Assembly: GCF_030052815.1 (NCBI RefSeq)
Contig: NW_026614718.1
Coordinates: 1 to 64,000, forward strand
From: Hevea brasiliensis
Taxonomy: Eukaryota; Streptophyta; Magnoliopsida; Malpighiales; Euphorbiaceae
Length of the DNA stretch: 64,000 nt
Direction: 5' to 3'
In this document: positions 36,185 to 48,644 of the stretch, in pieces
Numbering within the stretch: the stretch's first letter is position 1
How the letters are laid out: each line of letters opens with the position of its first letter
The notes under the pieces: model-generated
Told to the model about the DNA's origin: nothing
The model's input: only the letters and a program-made list of their open reading frames with translations
The model's database searches: none
Translations under genes and position numbers: made by a program

Positions 36185-38417
36185 TGTCACACCTGCCTTC
36201 CACCCTATAGAGGCAAATGTGATAAGGAAAAATTGATAGAGTTTTCTCTAAAATATATCTAATTAGACATATGAAACTTGCTAAAAACCTAGAAGAATAT
36301 GTAAATATATACATATGCACATAAAGTGGCTCCATGTCAAATAGATATATCATCTTCATAGACACGTAATTTTTTTCCCTACGTGGGAACCAAAAAAAAA
36401 TACAAAAACAGACTTTAGGTGGGTAGCAGCCTAAACACATAGATAATATATACAACAATCCAAAATGATCAAAAGTTACAAAAGGAATGTGTTGGCCCGA
36501 CCTCCACTAGACTCTGTAGCTAGTGAAGTGGAAGAAAGGACAATGCTAACAAATGATCACTGCTTATAGAAGGATCAACAAAAAGAATATGAAATATTAA
36601 AATAGAAGAGGTGAGTACAACTACTCAATGAGTGGATAAATAAATAACAAAGGGATAACAAACAAGGTTTCGGTACTTAATAGTACCAGGTGCTATACTA
36701 ACATATGTCAATTGAATAAATATCATTGACTGTAATACACATAATTGAGATAAAATAAAATTTCATGCTGTAAAAAGAAATATTGCAGAAATAAGTTTGC
36801 TAATAATCATAAAATCAGTAATATTCTCATACACTCACAATATGCTTCCTATAGATAATGCTGGCATATCAGGTGTATATAACAAACTCTGGCAACCTGA
36901 AAGCAATGCTGGCATCCTGAGCTTTATGATGACACTACTAATGGCCCAAGAGCAATAAATATACTGGCCATACACATGTGTAGAGCTACCCTAAAAGGGC
37001 GACCACCTGATAGATGCCCCAAATGCTATATGTATATCAAGCGCTATCCCAAAGACGATATAAATATAAACTGAGCTTAAATTATATCACCCGTCATCGA
37101 TGTGCTATCTATTTGGTGCATATATTGAGTGTATTCGGTCGTTTATTCAGCTGTGCTTCTAAATCTCATTTCATTTAATAAAAAAACACATAATTATCAT
37201 TATCCACTCCCATTTTTGCATAAAGGAAAAAAAAAACATACATAAATATACATTGAATAAAAATTATCAGTATTAAATATTTATCCACTCACCTGTACTA
37301 AAGACTAATGAAGCCTAAACTGCTGGAGCACCCTTAATATCTACAACAGGAGCTGGATCATCTCCTAAAAATGTAGGGAAAAGTAATACATTAAGAAAAG
37401 GAATTTAAAATCCTGAAGATGAAAAAGGTGAGAGTGAAATGCATGCTTTATTTATCTAAAATTCAAAAAACAAATTCGGAGGCATTTTGGTATAAATCAG
37501 ATGTCTTCCAAAATTCCAAGAACTCAACCAATTCTTCACAAGCCACAAGACATTCACCAATAATTTAAAATGCCCCTTCAAAGCCTATATAATACATCCA
37601 TAATTAATTCCATCCTTTTCTCTCTTAATTTTTTTAACCCTTCCATAATAATATTTTTCTCCTTCTTAACACTTCATACTAAATTTTCTTCCAACAATAA
37701 CTTTAGAATTCTTGCTCACATAAATATAATCAATATTCATTAATAACTCCAAAATCAACAAATTCTATATTCTATTTTCTTCACTCTTGACCAAATACTT
37801 AGCACTTAAAAAACCTAAATTTAATTCTCATAATTGAAAACTAATTCTTGATATTCACCTCTTAAAAATACCTAATATATATGTATATATTAGAGCTATA
37901 AATTTCCTTCAAATTAATCCATAGAAACCCTTATTTCAACATCAACTTTACCACAAATCTTTATTCTAAACTTGCCTCCCTCAATTTCTTTTTCTATAGA
38001 AATCACAATTAAATAATAAAGGAAGTTAATTTAAGCTTAATATTTCACAAGAAAAAGAGGAAGAACTTACCTATTAAAACTTAATTTGTGCTATTGTGGA
38101 AAGAAATGAGTTTTAGCTAATATTTTTATTGATTTATGGGTGTAATTGAGTGATTTGGATGTAAAAGAAAGGATGAGGAAGAAGTTTGAGTTAAAGATGG
38201 AGGGATCAAAGTGAAATTTGGCTATGGAGTGTGTGAATTTCTCCTCCCCTGTTCTACTACCCTATTGCCCTATTCTGTTCTCTTTTTTTTTCTTTTTTTT
38301 TTTTTTTTACACACAATCACACACACACACATATATATATACACAAATTCTAGAGTTATATTTTTATGGGTCCTCTAATTTGGTTTCATGGGTTGAGCTA
38401 CTTGGCTGAACCTTACA
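36185..38417 (-). repeat. 5' LTR of E
   Basis: On the minus strand it starts TGTAAGGTTCAGCC (ending at plus 38417) and ends CAGGTGTGACA (plus 36185), about 2.2 kb. The partner LTR is off the window, so its boundaries rest on the TG/CA ends and the adjoining primer site. It holds poly-T and CA/TA microsatellites near 38280-38345. Confidence 0.75.
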
Positions 38418-38914
38418 AAAAGATAATAAAATGGAGAAATAATTAATAATTATCAATTATTTTATGTTAGTATAATATAGTTTAAGCTAATACAAGAAAT
38501 AATTGTATATAGTAGTCTAGTTGATTTAATATATATATATATATATTCACGTGCATTGCATGTTTTGTATTAATTATTTAATTTTTTCTATATACAATTT
38601 TGGAAAAAATTTATATATTAATTAATTAATAAATCTTAAAAGTAATAGAAATTTTTCTCTAGAGAAAATATAATAATACAACATGATTAAGAAAAATAAA
38701 GTAAAAATCTAAATTAAAAAAATTATATAAAAAAAAATTCATTATATTCTAGTAATATACATTTAAGTAACAATATGTATTATTATTTATTAATAATATC
38801 TTTTTTTTTATTCAAAATATCCATCTTATTAGTACAATATTGTTTCTCTCCATTTTTCTATTATTCATTTTTTTTTATTATTTCATAAATTCTCATATTC
38901 ATACTTTTATATTA
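38418..38914. other. AT-rich spacer
   Basis: About 500 bp of very AT-rich DNA with short TA repeats (38530-38547). I see no gene, terminal repeat or recognisable element. It is probably the pre-existing host DNA between E and G, continuing after G at 48645. Confidence 0.6.
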
Positions 38915-40658
38915 TGTCACGACCCAACCTATGAGTCAGACCGGCACTAGGACCTGGGCCAGCCTAAAGCCCCCGAGGCCCGTAGTAAGCCTAACTATTC
39001 TTCAACCCAACTCTAAGGCCCATTTGGGCCCAATTTCAAGAATTTAACAAAACAGAGTCCGGCCATAAAATGGACCATTTAACGGGGAGTTTTTGACTCG
39101 CACTACCTGTAAACACAATATATAATAAATTGGGGAGCTCAGCTCACCCTCCACATAATCAAAATGTCATAACTCAAATGGGAGCTCAGCTCCCTCATCC
39201 AATCCCATCATGCATACAGTTAATAATTTCACAGGTTCAACATAACTTTTATAATACATGCCCAAAATAAAAATAAGTGCTTCAAACACATGCAAAGTCT
39301 AAAATTTAACTCAATTGTACAAAATACATTAAATACTATCAATGGACCTGCGAAGAAGAAGAGCAGGTTAACCACAATAAATAATCCTCCTGTAGCCTGA
39401 AAAAATAGATGAATAGGAGTGAGCGTTCAACTGAAAGAGTAGAATATCAATTTTAACCATAATCTCTATAGTTATCTAAAGCTAATGCACCTTGTGGCAT
39501 GAAATGCAAAATCGTCATAATTTTCATATCATAACAGCAAAAAGACAATTTGGAGCACTCACACACCCAACACTGTCAAACAATACATATATGAGAGCTG
39601 ATCCCCTATACAGCCCTCTTAATCCAACCTCTGCCAGCGAGTGTCTCTCAAGCTGGACTATCGCTTAATAAACTAAATGCGGGGTCCCAGCTAGTGTCTC
39701 TCAAGCCGTGTCTACCCCGAAGGACCGGGTCCCAGCGAATGTCTCTCAAGCCGTGTCTACCCTTCCTGTCCATATCCAATACCATACCACATGCACGCCA
39801 CGCACACACACTGCTCCAAATTACCACAAATAACATTCATGGCACTTCAACAATTATGAATGTAATATAAAATGTGCCTAGTGTTTAACTACATAGATAC
39901 ATATTTATAAGTGATGCGTGAACATGCTTGAACATATAATAATATTGAAATTATAATTAAAATTAATATTTTACTCACAGACTTAACCGAAGTCACTGTG
40001 GCGGCTGGGCGGAGGAGGAAGGCTGTCCCGGCTCACCTGACAATTTTATTACAATTATTTAATACATTTGACTCAATACAAACTAAGAAAAGACCAAAGA
40101 TGTCCTAAGTCGTATATAAATTTTGGCAGAGTCTCCACATTACCTATGACCTACCCAACCTGTAAAATGGTTCAAATAACACTTATAAACTTAACCCATA
40201 TCTCATCATCATTACATGGCCCCTCCTGGACCCTCCAAACCAAGCAATAATCATAATATCAGACAACTCAATTATAAGATTTCAAAACTAATATTTTTCA
40301 AAAACTATCCAAACTAACTTTAAAAATTCTATAAACACCTTGTGATCCTTAACAACATTATAAGGCTATTGCAATAGGAATCATAATTTTCTTATCATCC
40401 ACGAATATTTTATAAATTTTATTCTAACCCAATACAAGACAAAAATTGAGTAATGTAGAGTTCGAGTTTACCTATGCCAAATTTGAAAACTGGAACGCGT
40501 CCAGAACATCTGAAAATGGTAGGGTAGCCTATAATCTTGACCTGGTTCTAAAATGGTTCTAGCAGCTTATCTGCTCAGTCCGAAATTTCAGATCTGGACG
40601 ACGATCGAATTTCCACGAAATGAAAGTACATACGCGAAGTCCACAATACCAATGTTAG

Positions 40659-40719
<61 letters not shown>

Positions 40720-40741
40720 TTTGAAAATTAGGGATGTTACA
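38915..40741 (-). repeat. 3' LTR of G
   Basis: Plus-strand ends TGTCACGACC and GGATGTTACA. It contains a long (AT)n microsatellite at about 40664-40714 that is much shorter in the other LTR (48602-48617). Confidence 0.9.
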
Positions 40742-40757
40742 TTCTTTCCCCCTTATA
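40742..40757 (-). promoter_or_regulatory. Polypurine tract of G
   Basis: TATAAGGGGGAAAGAA on the minus strand, directly before the 3' LTR. The TTCGAGGACGAATTTTCTA block precedes it. Confidence 0.85.
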
Positions 40758-40776
40758 GAAAATTCGTCCTCGAATT

Positions 40777-41290
40777 TTACACAAGGCAGAACAATGACAC
40801 ATAGTTGCATATCAAACTTATGAGTACTTGCTGCGCATATCCCGCTCTAACTTCTAAGTGCATTCGTCCATAGATTAACTCCTCCACAGGACTAACCATA
40901 GGGATTTGCCTTGACCAAAGTTGTCTCATTTGATAGTCTACTATGGCTACTAATTGCTCCTCAAAGATCAAATTCTCATTTAACTCTACTGTTTCTGGTC
41001 GTAGCACATGAGAAGGATCGGGAACATACTTTCTAAGCATGAAAATTTGAAATGCTGGGTAGACATGAGAAAGGTTTGGTGGCAACTCTAACTGATAGGC
41101 AACTGCTCCCACTCTGTCCATGATCTTAAAAGGTCCTATATAACGGAGTGCCAATTTGCCTTTTCTTTTCAAATCTCATAACCCTTTTCATAGGAGAAAC
41201 CTTCAAGAACATGGTCACCTATTGCAAATTTTACATCTTTCCGCCTTGGATCTGCATGGATGGTTTAAAATTTTTATGTCTATCTTCCCT
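40777..41290 (-). pseudogene. Integrase C-terminal domain of G
   Basis: On the minus strand, RKGKLALRYIGPFKIMDRVG, AVAYQLELPPNLSHVYPAF and FMLRKYVPDPSHVL match the C-terminal domain and tail of chromovirus integrases. An upstream piece to about 41290 (RRKDVKFAIGDHVL) is in another frame. Downstream, NLIFEEQLVAIVDYQMRQL leads into a chromodomain-like region that is frameshifted after IPMV. The catalytic core and everything upstream in pol is not recognisable. Confidence 0.8.
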
Positions 41291-43679
41291 TGTCATAGTA
41301 TGCCAGCTACCATCCTCCTTTTGAGTCTAAACCATCACATCTGACTACTCATTTACCCCTCTTTTTTTTTTTTTTCTCATCTCTAGTACTCATTATAACT
41401 CCACTACTCTCGACTTGATATCTGATAACTTTAATCAACTTTGGCACTTACCTCACTTTTATTACGCCCTAACGTGTCTCTTGGTGACTTCAGTCCTCAT
41501 TCCTTTGTTTCAATAATCTCTGTTCCCCAAAAACATGAATTATGTTCCTTACCCTATAGTATCCTATGAAATGCTTTCCTGTAGCACCTATCATATACAT
41601 CTCGTTCGAAACCTTTACTTGTCCTATGACCTTAAAGGTCAATACTTATAAATCTTCTCACTCCCATGATACTTCAAATTTTTAATCTCTTTTGTGTCAT
41701 TACTAAGGTCCTTAGACTAGCTCCTATCCATCTTATGTAACTAGTTATGTAGAGCTCCATCCAAGTGTCAAGCGTAACCCACACCACTTATCAATATTGA
41801 AAAGTGAACTGGGTCTCTTCTCTTATAGGACAAATGTATTTGTATTCCCTGACAACCCAGTTAATGCAACTTTATCGTTTCCCACTCCTCTGGAATGGAA
41901 ATATCTAGATTTCTTCCTAAAGCTTCTTAGTATGTGGCCTACTTCTGACACATTGGCACTTAGATCGAGGCTCTACTACTCCTTTAATCTATCATCTCAT
42001 AATAACTTGTTTCAAACATCTCTTAGTGTGTTCCTAGCATACATATTCCTTCTTATCCTCATCATTATAACTAGCTCTACTGAGCTTTCTTCTTGTCCTT
42101 TGGATCTTATCCACTTTCTTTTCCTATTTCTGCTATCGTTGATATCTTTTTAACATGCTGTACTTATTCCTTAATCTTAGTCCTATCTCACCCTTACACC
42201 TTTTCCTTCAAGGATATCCATCCCATCATCAACTTTAACTTTTTTTTTTATTATTTCTTAGTCTTATCTTGATTACTAGTTTCATTACTTCGAGAATTCT
42301 AACTTTACGATTGACTCCTACCAGCACATTCTTCACATTACGTAACACTTGTAATTAACCATAGAAAATTCTTTTTGTATCCCCTTTCCCAACTTACCTA
42401 TCAGAACATTATCATTCCCTACCAGCCTTAGTAGGAAATTGCTCATCCTGGATGGATAGGAGCCCCAGAAATTATAAGTTCCATCTGAACTAACACGGCT
42501 GTGGAAAATATGTGTCATGCCTTAATTCTGAATAAGATACTTCACGTGTTCATTCTCCTTAATATAATCACATATATTGCCCATAGCTTTCCAAACTTCA
42601 GCCTCAACTTTTCCCATTAGCAACAATTTCATTCGTTGTAACTCATTAGCAAATAGCACTTCCTCCAGCTTATAGTTCAAAAGGGTTGTAAGCCCTAGTA
42701 ACTAGCTCGATTTAACTCCTGTCACCTCTCTGATCATTCTTTCATACTTAACATTAGGTACACCATTATCGTCATTTTCGCCTCAAAAGATTGGATATGT
42801 ACTAACGCCCATCAAATTTTCAATTAATTGGGTCACTTTGACACGACCTCTCTTCTTAACATAATCTCCTAGAATCGAAACACGAGCCAATTTGAAAAGA
42901 AGGAGAAATGTTCTCCCACCATTTATGGTATACCATTGTTTGATAAACAAGATTTAGCTCATACCCCTTAGTCTCCCTTTTTAGTTTCATTATTTCTTTG
43001 TAATTATTGTGCGTTATTACAAGATATCAGTTGTATCTACCATTTGTTATACTGTTGTCCTGCCTGACATATCATCTTAGAATTTACTATTTCCTTTTTA
43101 CTCTCCATTTATCTTCCATACTTATAATTATTTGTCCAATGCTCCTTATACTTAGTTATATTCTAGAAGATAAAAGCACTCACAGATTCTTTCAGATCTA
43201 CTCCAATCTTACCAACAATCACTCCTCTAATCCATGTACTTCTCAATATCTTATAATTACACCTATACCTATCTTGTCCTATTCTGACCGTTATTAGCGT
43301 TCTGCTACATATTATCATACTATTATTTATTTATTTATTATTACTCTTTTTTTTTACATAATTATTCTATCGATCACACTGAAAATATATGTCTAACTCT
43401 AATTTTTGACTCTAGGTCTCACCACTCTAAATTTTAATATCAAGCCTCTGTGACATTATCCCTCATCTTGTATATTTATATCCCTTATGTTAACTTTTAT
43501 CTCACTTACTCCTACTAATCTTGCTTCATAATCTGACAATACAATTCAAGTTATCACAGCACGCTCAACAGTTACTACCTACTTTGGTCGCACACCTCAC
43601 CTAATTTCCATTATACTGTCAACAACCAAAAGGGTTCTTATGTCATTGCTCCATTATCCTACCTTGCGGGTAGAAAACA
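41291..43679 (-). other. Internal region of G without recognisable pol
   Basis: No RT, RNase H or protease motif could be read in any frame. One minus-strand frame is unusually open at about 42333-42890, with only three stops in some 186 codons (for example GTYNFWGSYPSRMSNFLLRL and AEVWKAMGNICDYIKENEH). I do not recognise it. Confidence 0.5.
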
Positions 43680-44889
43680 TGTAACACCCTAGGCAAATCC
43701 CACATCGACAAAATACGGGAGAGATGCTGGATTTATAAGTTAGAGGTTCGTAACCCCTAATGACGTGTTTTAAAACCGTGAGGGCTTCGGCCCAGAGCGG
43801 GCAATATCACTAGTGGGCCGGGCCGTTACATTTGTGGTATTAGAGCCGCTCCGCGTGCAACCTTGAGCGATGGTGGGGCAAACCTCAGCGAGGACACTGA
43901 GTCCCATAAGAGGGGTGGATTGTAACACCCTAGGCAAATCCCACATCGACAAAACATGGGAGAGATGCTGGGTTTATAAGTTGGTGGTTCGTAACCCCTA
44001 GTGACGTGTTTTAAAACCGTGAGGGCTTTGGCCCAGAGCGGACAATATCACTAGTGGGCCGGGCCGTTACATTTGTGGTATCAGAGCCACTCCGCGTGCA
44101 ACCTTGAGCGATGGTGGGGCAAACCTCAATGAGGACGCTGAGTCCCATAAGGGGGGTGGATTGTAACAGTCTAGGCAAATCCCACATCGGCAAAACACTG
44201 GATAGATGCTAGATTTATAAGTTGGCGGTTCGTAACCCCTAATGACGCGTTTTAAAATCGTAAGGGCTTCGGCCCAAAGTGGACAATATCACTAATGGGC
44301 TGGGCTCACGGTTTTAAAACGCATCATTAGGGGTTATGAACCGCCAACTTATAAATCCAGCATCTCTCCCGTGTTTTGCCGATGTGGGATTTGCCTAGAG
44401 TGTTACAATCCACCCCCCTTATGGGACTCAGCGTCCTCACTGAGGTTTGCCCCACCATCGCCCAAGGTTGCACGCGGAGTGGCTCTGATACCACAAATGT
44501 AATGGCCCGGCCCACTAGTGATATTATCCGCTCTGGGCTGAAGCCCTCACGATTTTAAAACACGTTACTAGGGGTTACGAACCACCAACTTATAAACCCA
44601 GTATCTCTCCCATGTTTTGTCGATGTGGGATTTGCCTAGGGTGTTACAATCCACCCCTCTTATGAGACTCAGCATCCTCACTGAGGTTTGCCCCACCATC
44701 GCTCAAGGTTGCACGCGGAGCGTCTCTAATACCACAAATGTAATGGCCCGACCCACTAGTGATATTGTTCGCTCTGGGCCGAAGCCCTTACGGTTTTAAA
44801 ACGTGTCACTAGGGGTTACAAACTGCCAACTTATAAACCCAGCATCTCTCCCATGTTTTGTCGATTTGGGATTTGCCTAGGGTGTTACA
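43680..44889. mobile_element. Palindromic TRIM-like array nested in G
   Basis: Six copies of a ~151-bp LTR (TGTAAC to GTTACA) and four ~90-bp internal segments. Each internal carries a tRNA-iMet primer site next to an LTR (TGGTATCAGAGC-like) and a purine tract (AAGGGGGGTGGAT-like) at its other end. The plus half is LTR 43680-43830, internal, LTR 43921-44071, internal, partial LTR 44162-44305. The minus half is partial LTR 44306-44407, internal, LTR 44499-44648, internal, LTR 44739-44889. Arms 43680-44263 and 44306-44889 are both 584 bp around a 42-bp loop. Exact AAACA duplications flank the whole array. It encodes no protein. Confidence 0.9.
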
Positions 44890-46880
44890 AAACAGATAAG
44901 GTCTAATCCAGATCCTGTAACTCTAAGCTCTAGGCTCAGGCTCCTAACACTACATCAATTATGACCTGCTCTAAGTCCTGTACTTCTGGGTTTCATAACT
45001 TAACAATGTTCTTCCTAATGCCATCCCTTTTTATGCTCTATCCTTTTTTTTTTGTTTATCTCGTTTACCCTTCCTATAACCACATTCACCTCCTTGGTAT
45101 TTTGGCTCTATTCTTCCTAATCTTATCCTAATATGTTTTTCTAGTTTATTCTTTAGCCAACTCTTTTCATCTTACCCAAATCTGAACTTTCATTCTTCCA
45201 TCCTTTAGCTATATTTTCTTTTTCAACTTGATTGTTATATCAGAAACTTATACCTTTCCACTATCCCTACCATGTCATCTATACCTCAATGTTACTCAGA
45301 CTTGATCCTCTAACTACCCTAGCTAGACTTCTACTGGAATTCAGGCTATCTCTCCTACTACATTTGAACCGCACTCCATTTATATATATATATATATATT
45401 CTATGATTTATCGATGCTAACTTTTGTCCTTTTTCTTTTACTTTATTTGGAGTATACTTTAGTCTTAAGCATTAAGAAGCTAAGGATGAACTTAGGGGAT
45501 AACAGTCATACTTCTCCTGCGTGATCTCTATTCTTACCCTTTTGGAGTACATACTACCCCCTACTACCTTAGGGAGGGGATTTGTAGCAACTCTAATTTT
45601 TCATATCCATTTAATTAGCTGAAATTAAAATACTAGGTATCCAAACCCATCATTTAATTTAAAGGCTTACATACATCTTGATCTTACATCTTATAATTCC
45701 TATACGAAACTTGTACCCTCTCCAGAATACCTGAGCTAACAACTCTCTATCTCAAACTACAATCCCATCTGGGACACTACTCCATAAGTCATCATTATCA
45801 GTAATAACCTTCGATCCCTTCTGAAAAGATAGGACTATACCCTAACTTACTGCAACAAAGGTACTACATTTACCACTTTGCCAAAACCATGTCAAATTAA
45901 TGACTCTCTTATCATATCATAGCTTTGTAAATCATCAATTCATAGTTCCGACCTTTCGTAGGTAGTAGGGTTATACTTTACATCTTGTTGATACACACAA
46001 GGTATACTATTCTCACTAAGCTCTAAGCAAAATGTCTGTCGTACTGCAAAAACCATTCAAAATTCCATATCGAAGGCCAGATGGTCTCACTCTATAGATG
46101 TCACCTTTACTTTGCAACTAATCCACAACCTCTGGTCTAATGGCAACTCTTGATGTAACTCGAGCTCATGTTAGGGTAACCGAGTTACTGACTCTAGTTA
46201 CCACCCAACTGTGACCTTTCGATATTCTAGCTCTAGATCCCTAACCAGGAGTTCCCAACTCCTCTGCAGATATAGAACTCTGTTCTGGCATAATTGTACC
46301 AAAACATAGGCCATTCGCAAACACCCTCATTATAGAGCAGCATGGGGATGCACGCAACTCTACATAATAATCTCATGTCAGTACTGTAATCTACAACTTA
46401 AAGAGCAGACATCGAGAATATTGTATAGTTACTACGATACATCCTAACAGACTAGGTCTCCTAATCTCTTATCTCTCTTGAATATACTATTATCATAAAC
46501 TTACTCTGACTGGGTTATCCACCGATTTAATGCCAAAGTGGTATCCTCACCCTTATCTAGTGCAATTATACTATCAAAACTCACCTTTATGTACTCGTGC
46601 CTAGCACCAGATAGGCACAACACTTAGACCCATACTGATAGAAATATAGTGTTTCTTGGAGAACGTATTTCCATGGCAGACCTCAACATGTCTGCTAACT
46701 CTATTTCACACTTCTATGTACTTCACAAAATTGAGGTGCTAAACTGAAGTACTCTTATATTAACCGAGGAATAACGCAAAATCTAGAAACGAAGAATTAC
46801 AGAAAAAAAGACGAAACAGAATCCTATACTCCGCATGTGACAACTCTAGGTGCACACTTTCCCATGAATCTAAAGCCTAA
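44890..46880 (-). other. 5' internal region of G without recognisable gag
   Basis: About 2 kb where gag would be expected. I see no gag blocks, zinc knuckle or long frame on the minus strand. A short TA microsatellite lies at about 45383-45400. Confidence 0.5.
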
Positions 46881-46892
46881 GCTCTGATACCA
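46881..46892 (-). other. Primer binding site of G (tRNA-iMet)
   Basis: TGGTATCAGAGC on the minus strand, four bases from the LTR end. Confidence 0.9.
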
Positions 46893-46896
46893 CTTT

Positions 46897-48644
46897 TGTC
46901 ATGACCCAACCTATGGGTCGGACTGGCACTAGGACCTGGGCTAGCCTAAAGCCCCCAAGGCCCGTAGTAAGTCTAACTATTCCTCAACCCAACTCTAAGG
47001 CCCATTTGGGCCCAATTTCAAGAATTCAACCGGACAGAGTCCGGCTATAAAATAGACCATTTAACGGAGAGTTTTTGACTCGCTCGACCTGTAAACACAA
47101 TATATAATAAATTGGGGAGCTCAGCTCACCCTCCACATAATCAAAATGTCATAACTCAAATGGGAGCTCAGCTCCCTCATCCAATCCCATCATGCATACA
47201 GTTAATAATTTACAGGTCCAACATAACTTTTATAATACAGGCCCAAAATAAAAATAAGTGCTTCGAACACATGCGGAGTCTAAAATTTAACTCAATTATA
47301 CAAAATACGTTAAATACTATCAATGGACATGCGAAGAAGAAGAGCAGGTTAGCCATAATAAATAATCCTCCTGTAGCCTGGAAAAATAGATGAACAGGAG
47401 TGAGCGTTCAACTCAGAGAGTAAAATATCAATTTTAATTATAATCTCTATAGCTATCTAAAGCTAATGCACCATGTGGAGTGAAATGCAACATCATCATA
47501 ATTTTCATATCATAATAGCAAAAAGACAATTTGGAGCACTCATACACCAAACACTGTCAAATAATACATGTATGGGAGCTGATCCCCTATACAGCCCTCT
47601 TAATCCAACCTCTGCCAGGGAGTGTCTCTCAAGTTGGACTTTCGCTTAATAAATCAAATGTAGGGTCCCAGCGAGTGTCTCTCAAGCTGTGTCTACCCGT
47701 CCTGTCCATATCCAATACCATACCACATGCACGCCACGCACACCCACTGCTCCAAATTACTACAAACAACATCCATGGCACTTCAATAATTATGAATGCA
47801 ATATAAAACGTGCATAGTATTTAACTACATGGATACATATTTATAAGTGACGTGTAGGCATGCTTGAATATATAATAATATTGAAATTACAATTAAAATT
47901 AATATTTTACTTACAGACTTAACCGAAGTCACTGTGGTGGCTGAACGGAGGAGGAAGGCTGTCCCGGCTCACCTGACAATTTTATTACAATTATTTAATA
48001 CATTTGACTCAATACAAACTAAGAAAAGACCAAAGATGTCTTAAGTCGTGTCGAAAATCTGGCAAAGTCTTCTCTATACCTATGACCTACCCAACCTGCA
48101 AAATGGTTCAAATAACACTTCTAAACTCAACCCATATCTCATCATCATTATATGGCCCCTCCTAGGCCCTCCAAACCAAGCAATAATCACAACATCAGAC
48201 AACTCAATTATAAGACTTCAAAACTAATATTTTTCAAAAACTATCCAAACTAACTTTAAAAACTTTATAAACCTGCCCTGTGGTCCTTAACAACATTATA
48301 AGGCTATTGCAATAGGAATCGTAATTTTTTTATCATCCACGAATATTTTATAAATTTTATTCTAACCCAGTACAAGACAAAACTTGAGTAATGTAGAGTT
48401 CGAGTTTACCTATGCTAAATCTGACAACTGGAACGCATCCAGAATGTCTGAAAAAGGTAGGGTAGCCTATAATCTTGACCCGATTTTGAAATGGTTCCAG
48501 CAACTTATCTGCTCAGTCTGAAATTATAGATCCGGACGACGATTGAATTTTCACGAAATGAAAGTACGTACGCGAAGTCTACAATACCAGTGTTAGAATA
48601 AAATATATATATATAATATTTTTTAAAAAATTAAGGATATTACA
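46897..48644 (-). repeat. 5' LTR of G
   Basis: 1,748 bp; plus-strand ends TGTCATGACC and GGATATTACA. It matches 38915-40741 throughout apart from point changes, one ~30-bp deletion near 47700 and the short AT tract. Confidence 0.9.

Larger units (their letters stand above)
1..38417 (-). mobile_element. Element E: outer Ty3/gypsy retrotransposon, minus strand, split by A and F
   Basis: E is the oldest layer of the left nest. Its pieces in minus order are the 5' LTR (36185-38417), primer site (36168-36179), gag start (35946-36080), gag middle (24149-24390), gag end through protease to RT (1-2404). Pol continues off the left edge, so the 3' LTR is not seen. The pieces were joined because reading frames resume across two insertions, each flanked by 5-bp duplications with one mismatch (tgcca/ggcca and accac/actac). 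Many stops and frame changes show it is dead. Confidence 0.85.
38915..48644 (-). mobile_element. Element G: large gypsy-derived LTR element, mostly noncoding
   Basis: G has two LTRs of about 1.75-1.83 kb, a perfect tatta duplication (38910-38914, 48645-48649), an iMet primer site next to the right LTR and a polypurine tract next to the left one. Its orientation is therefore minus. Apart from the integrase tail (40777-41290), I recognise no gag or pol. LTR differences are frequent and mostly C/T or G/A changes, so it is older than B and D. Confidence 0.88.

Noticed and set aside
41797..42153. 118-codon plus-strand frame, hydrophobic
   Set aside because: Antisense to G, T/C-rich low complexity, no recognisable domain; leucine and serine richness follows base composition.
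43770..44799. Four 60-codon frames with nearly the same protein (MWDLPRVLQSTPLMGLSV)
   Set aside because: They are the same noncoding TRIM LTR/internal DNA read in each repeat copy; the repeated protein only mirrors the repeated DNA.
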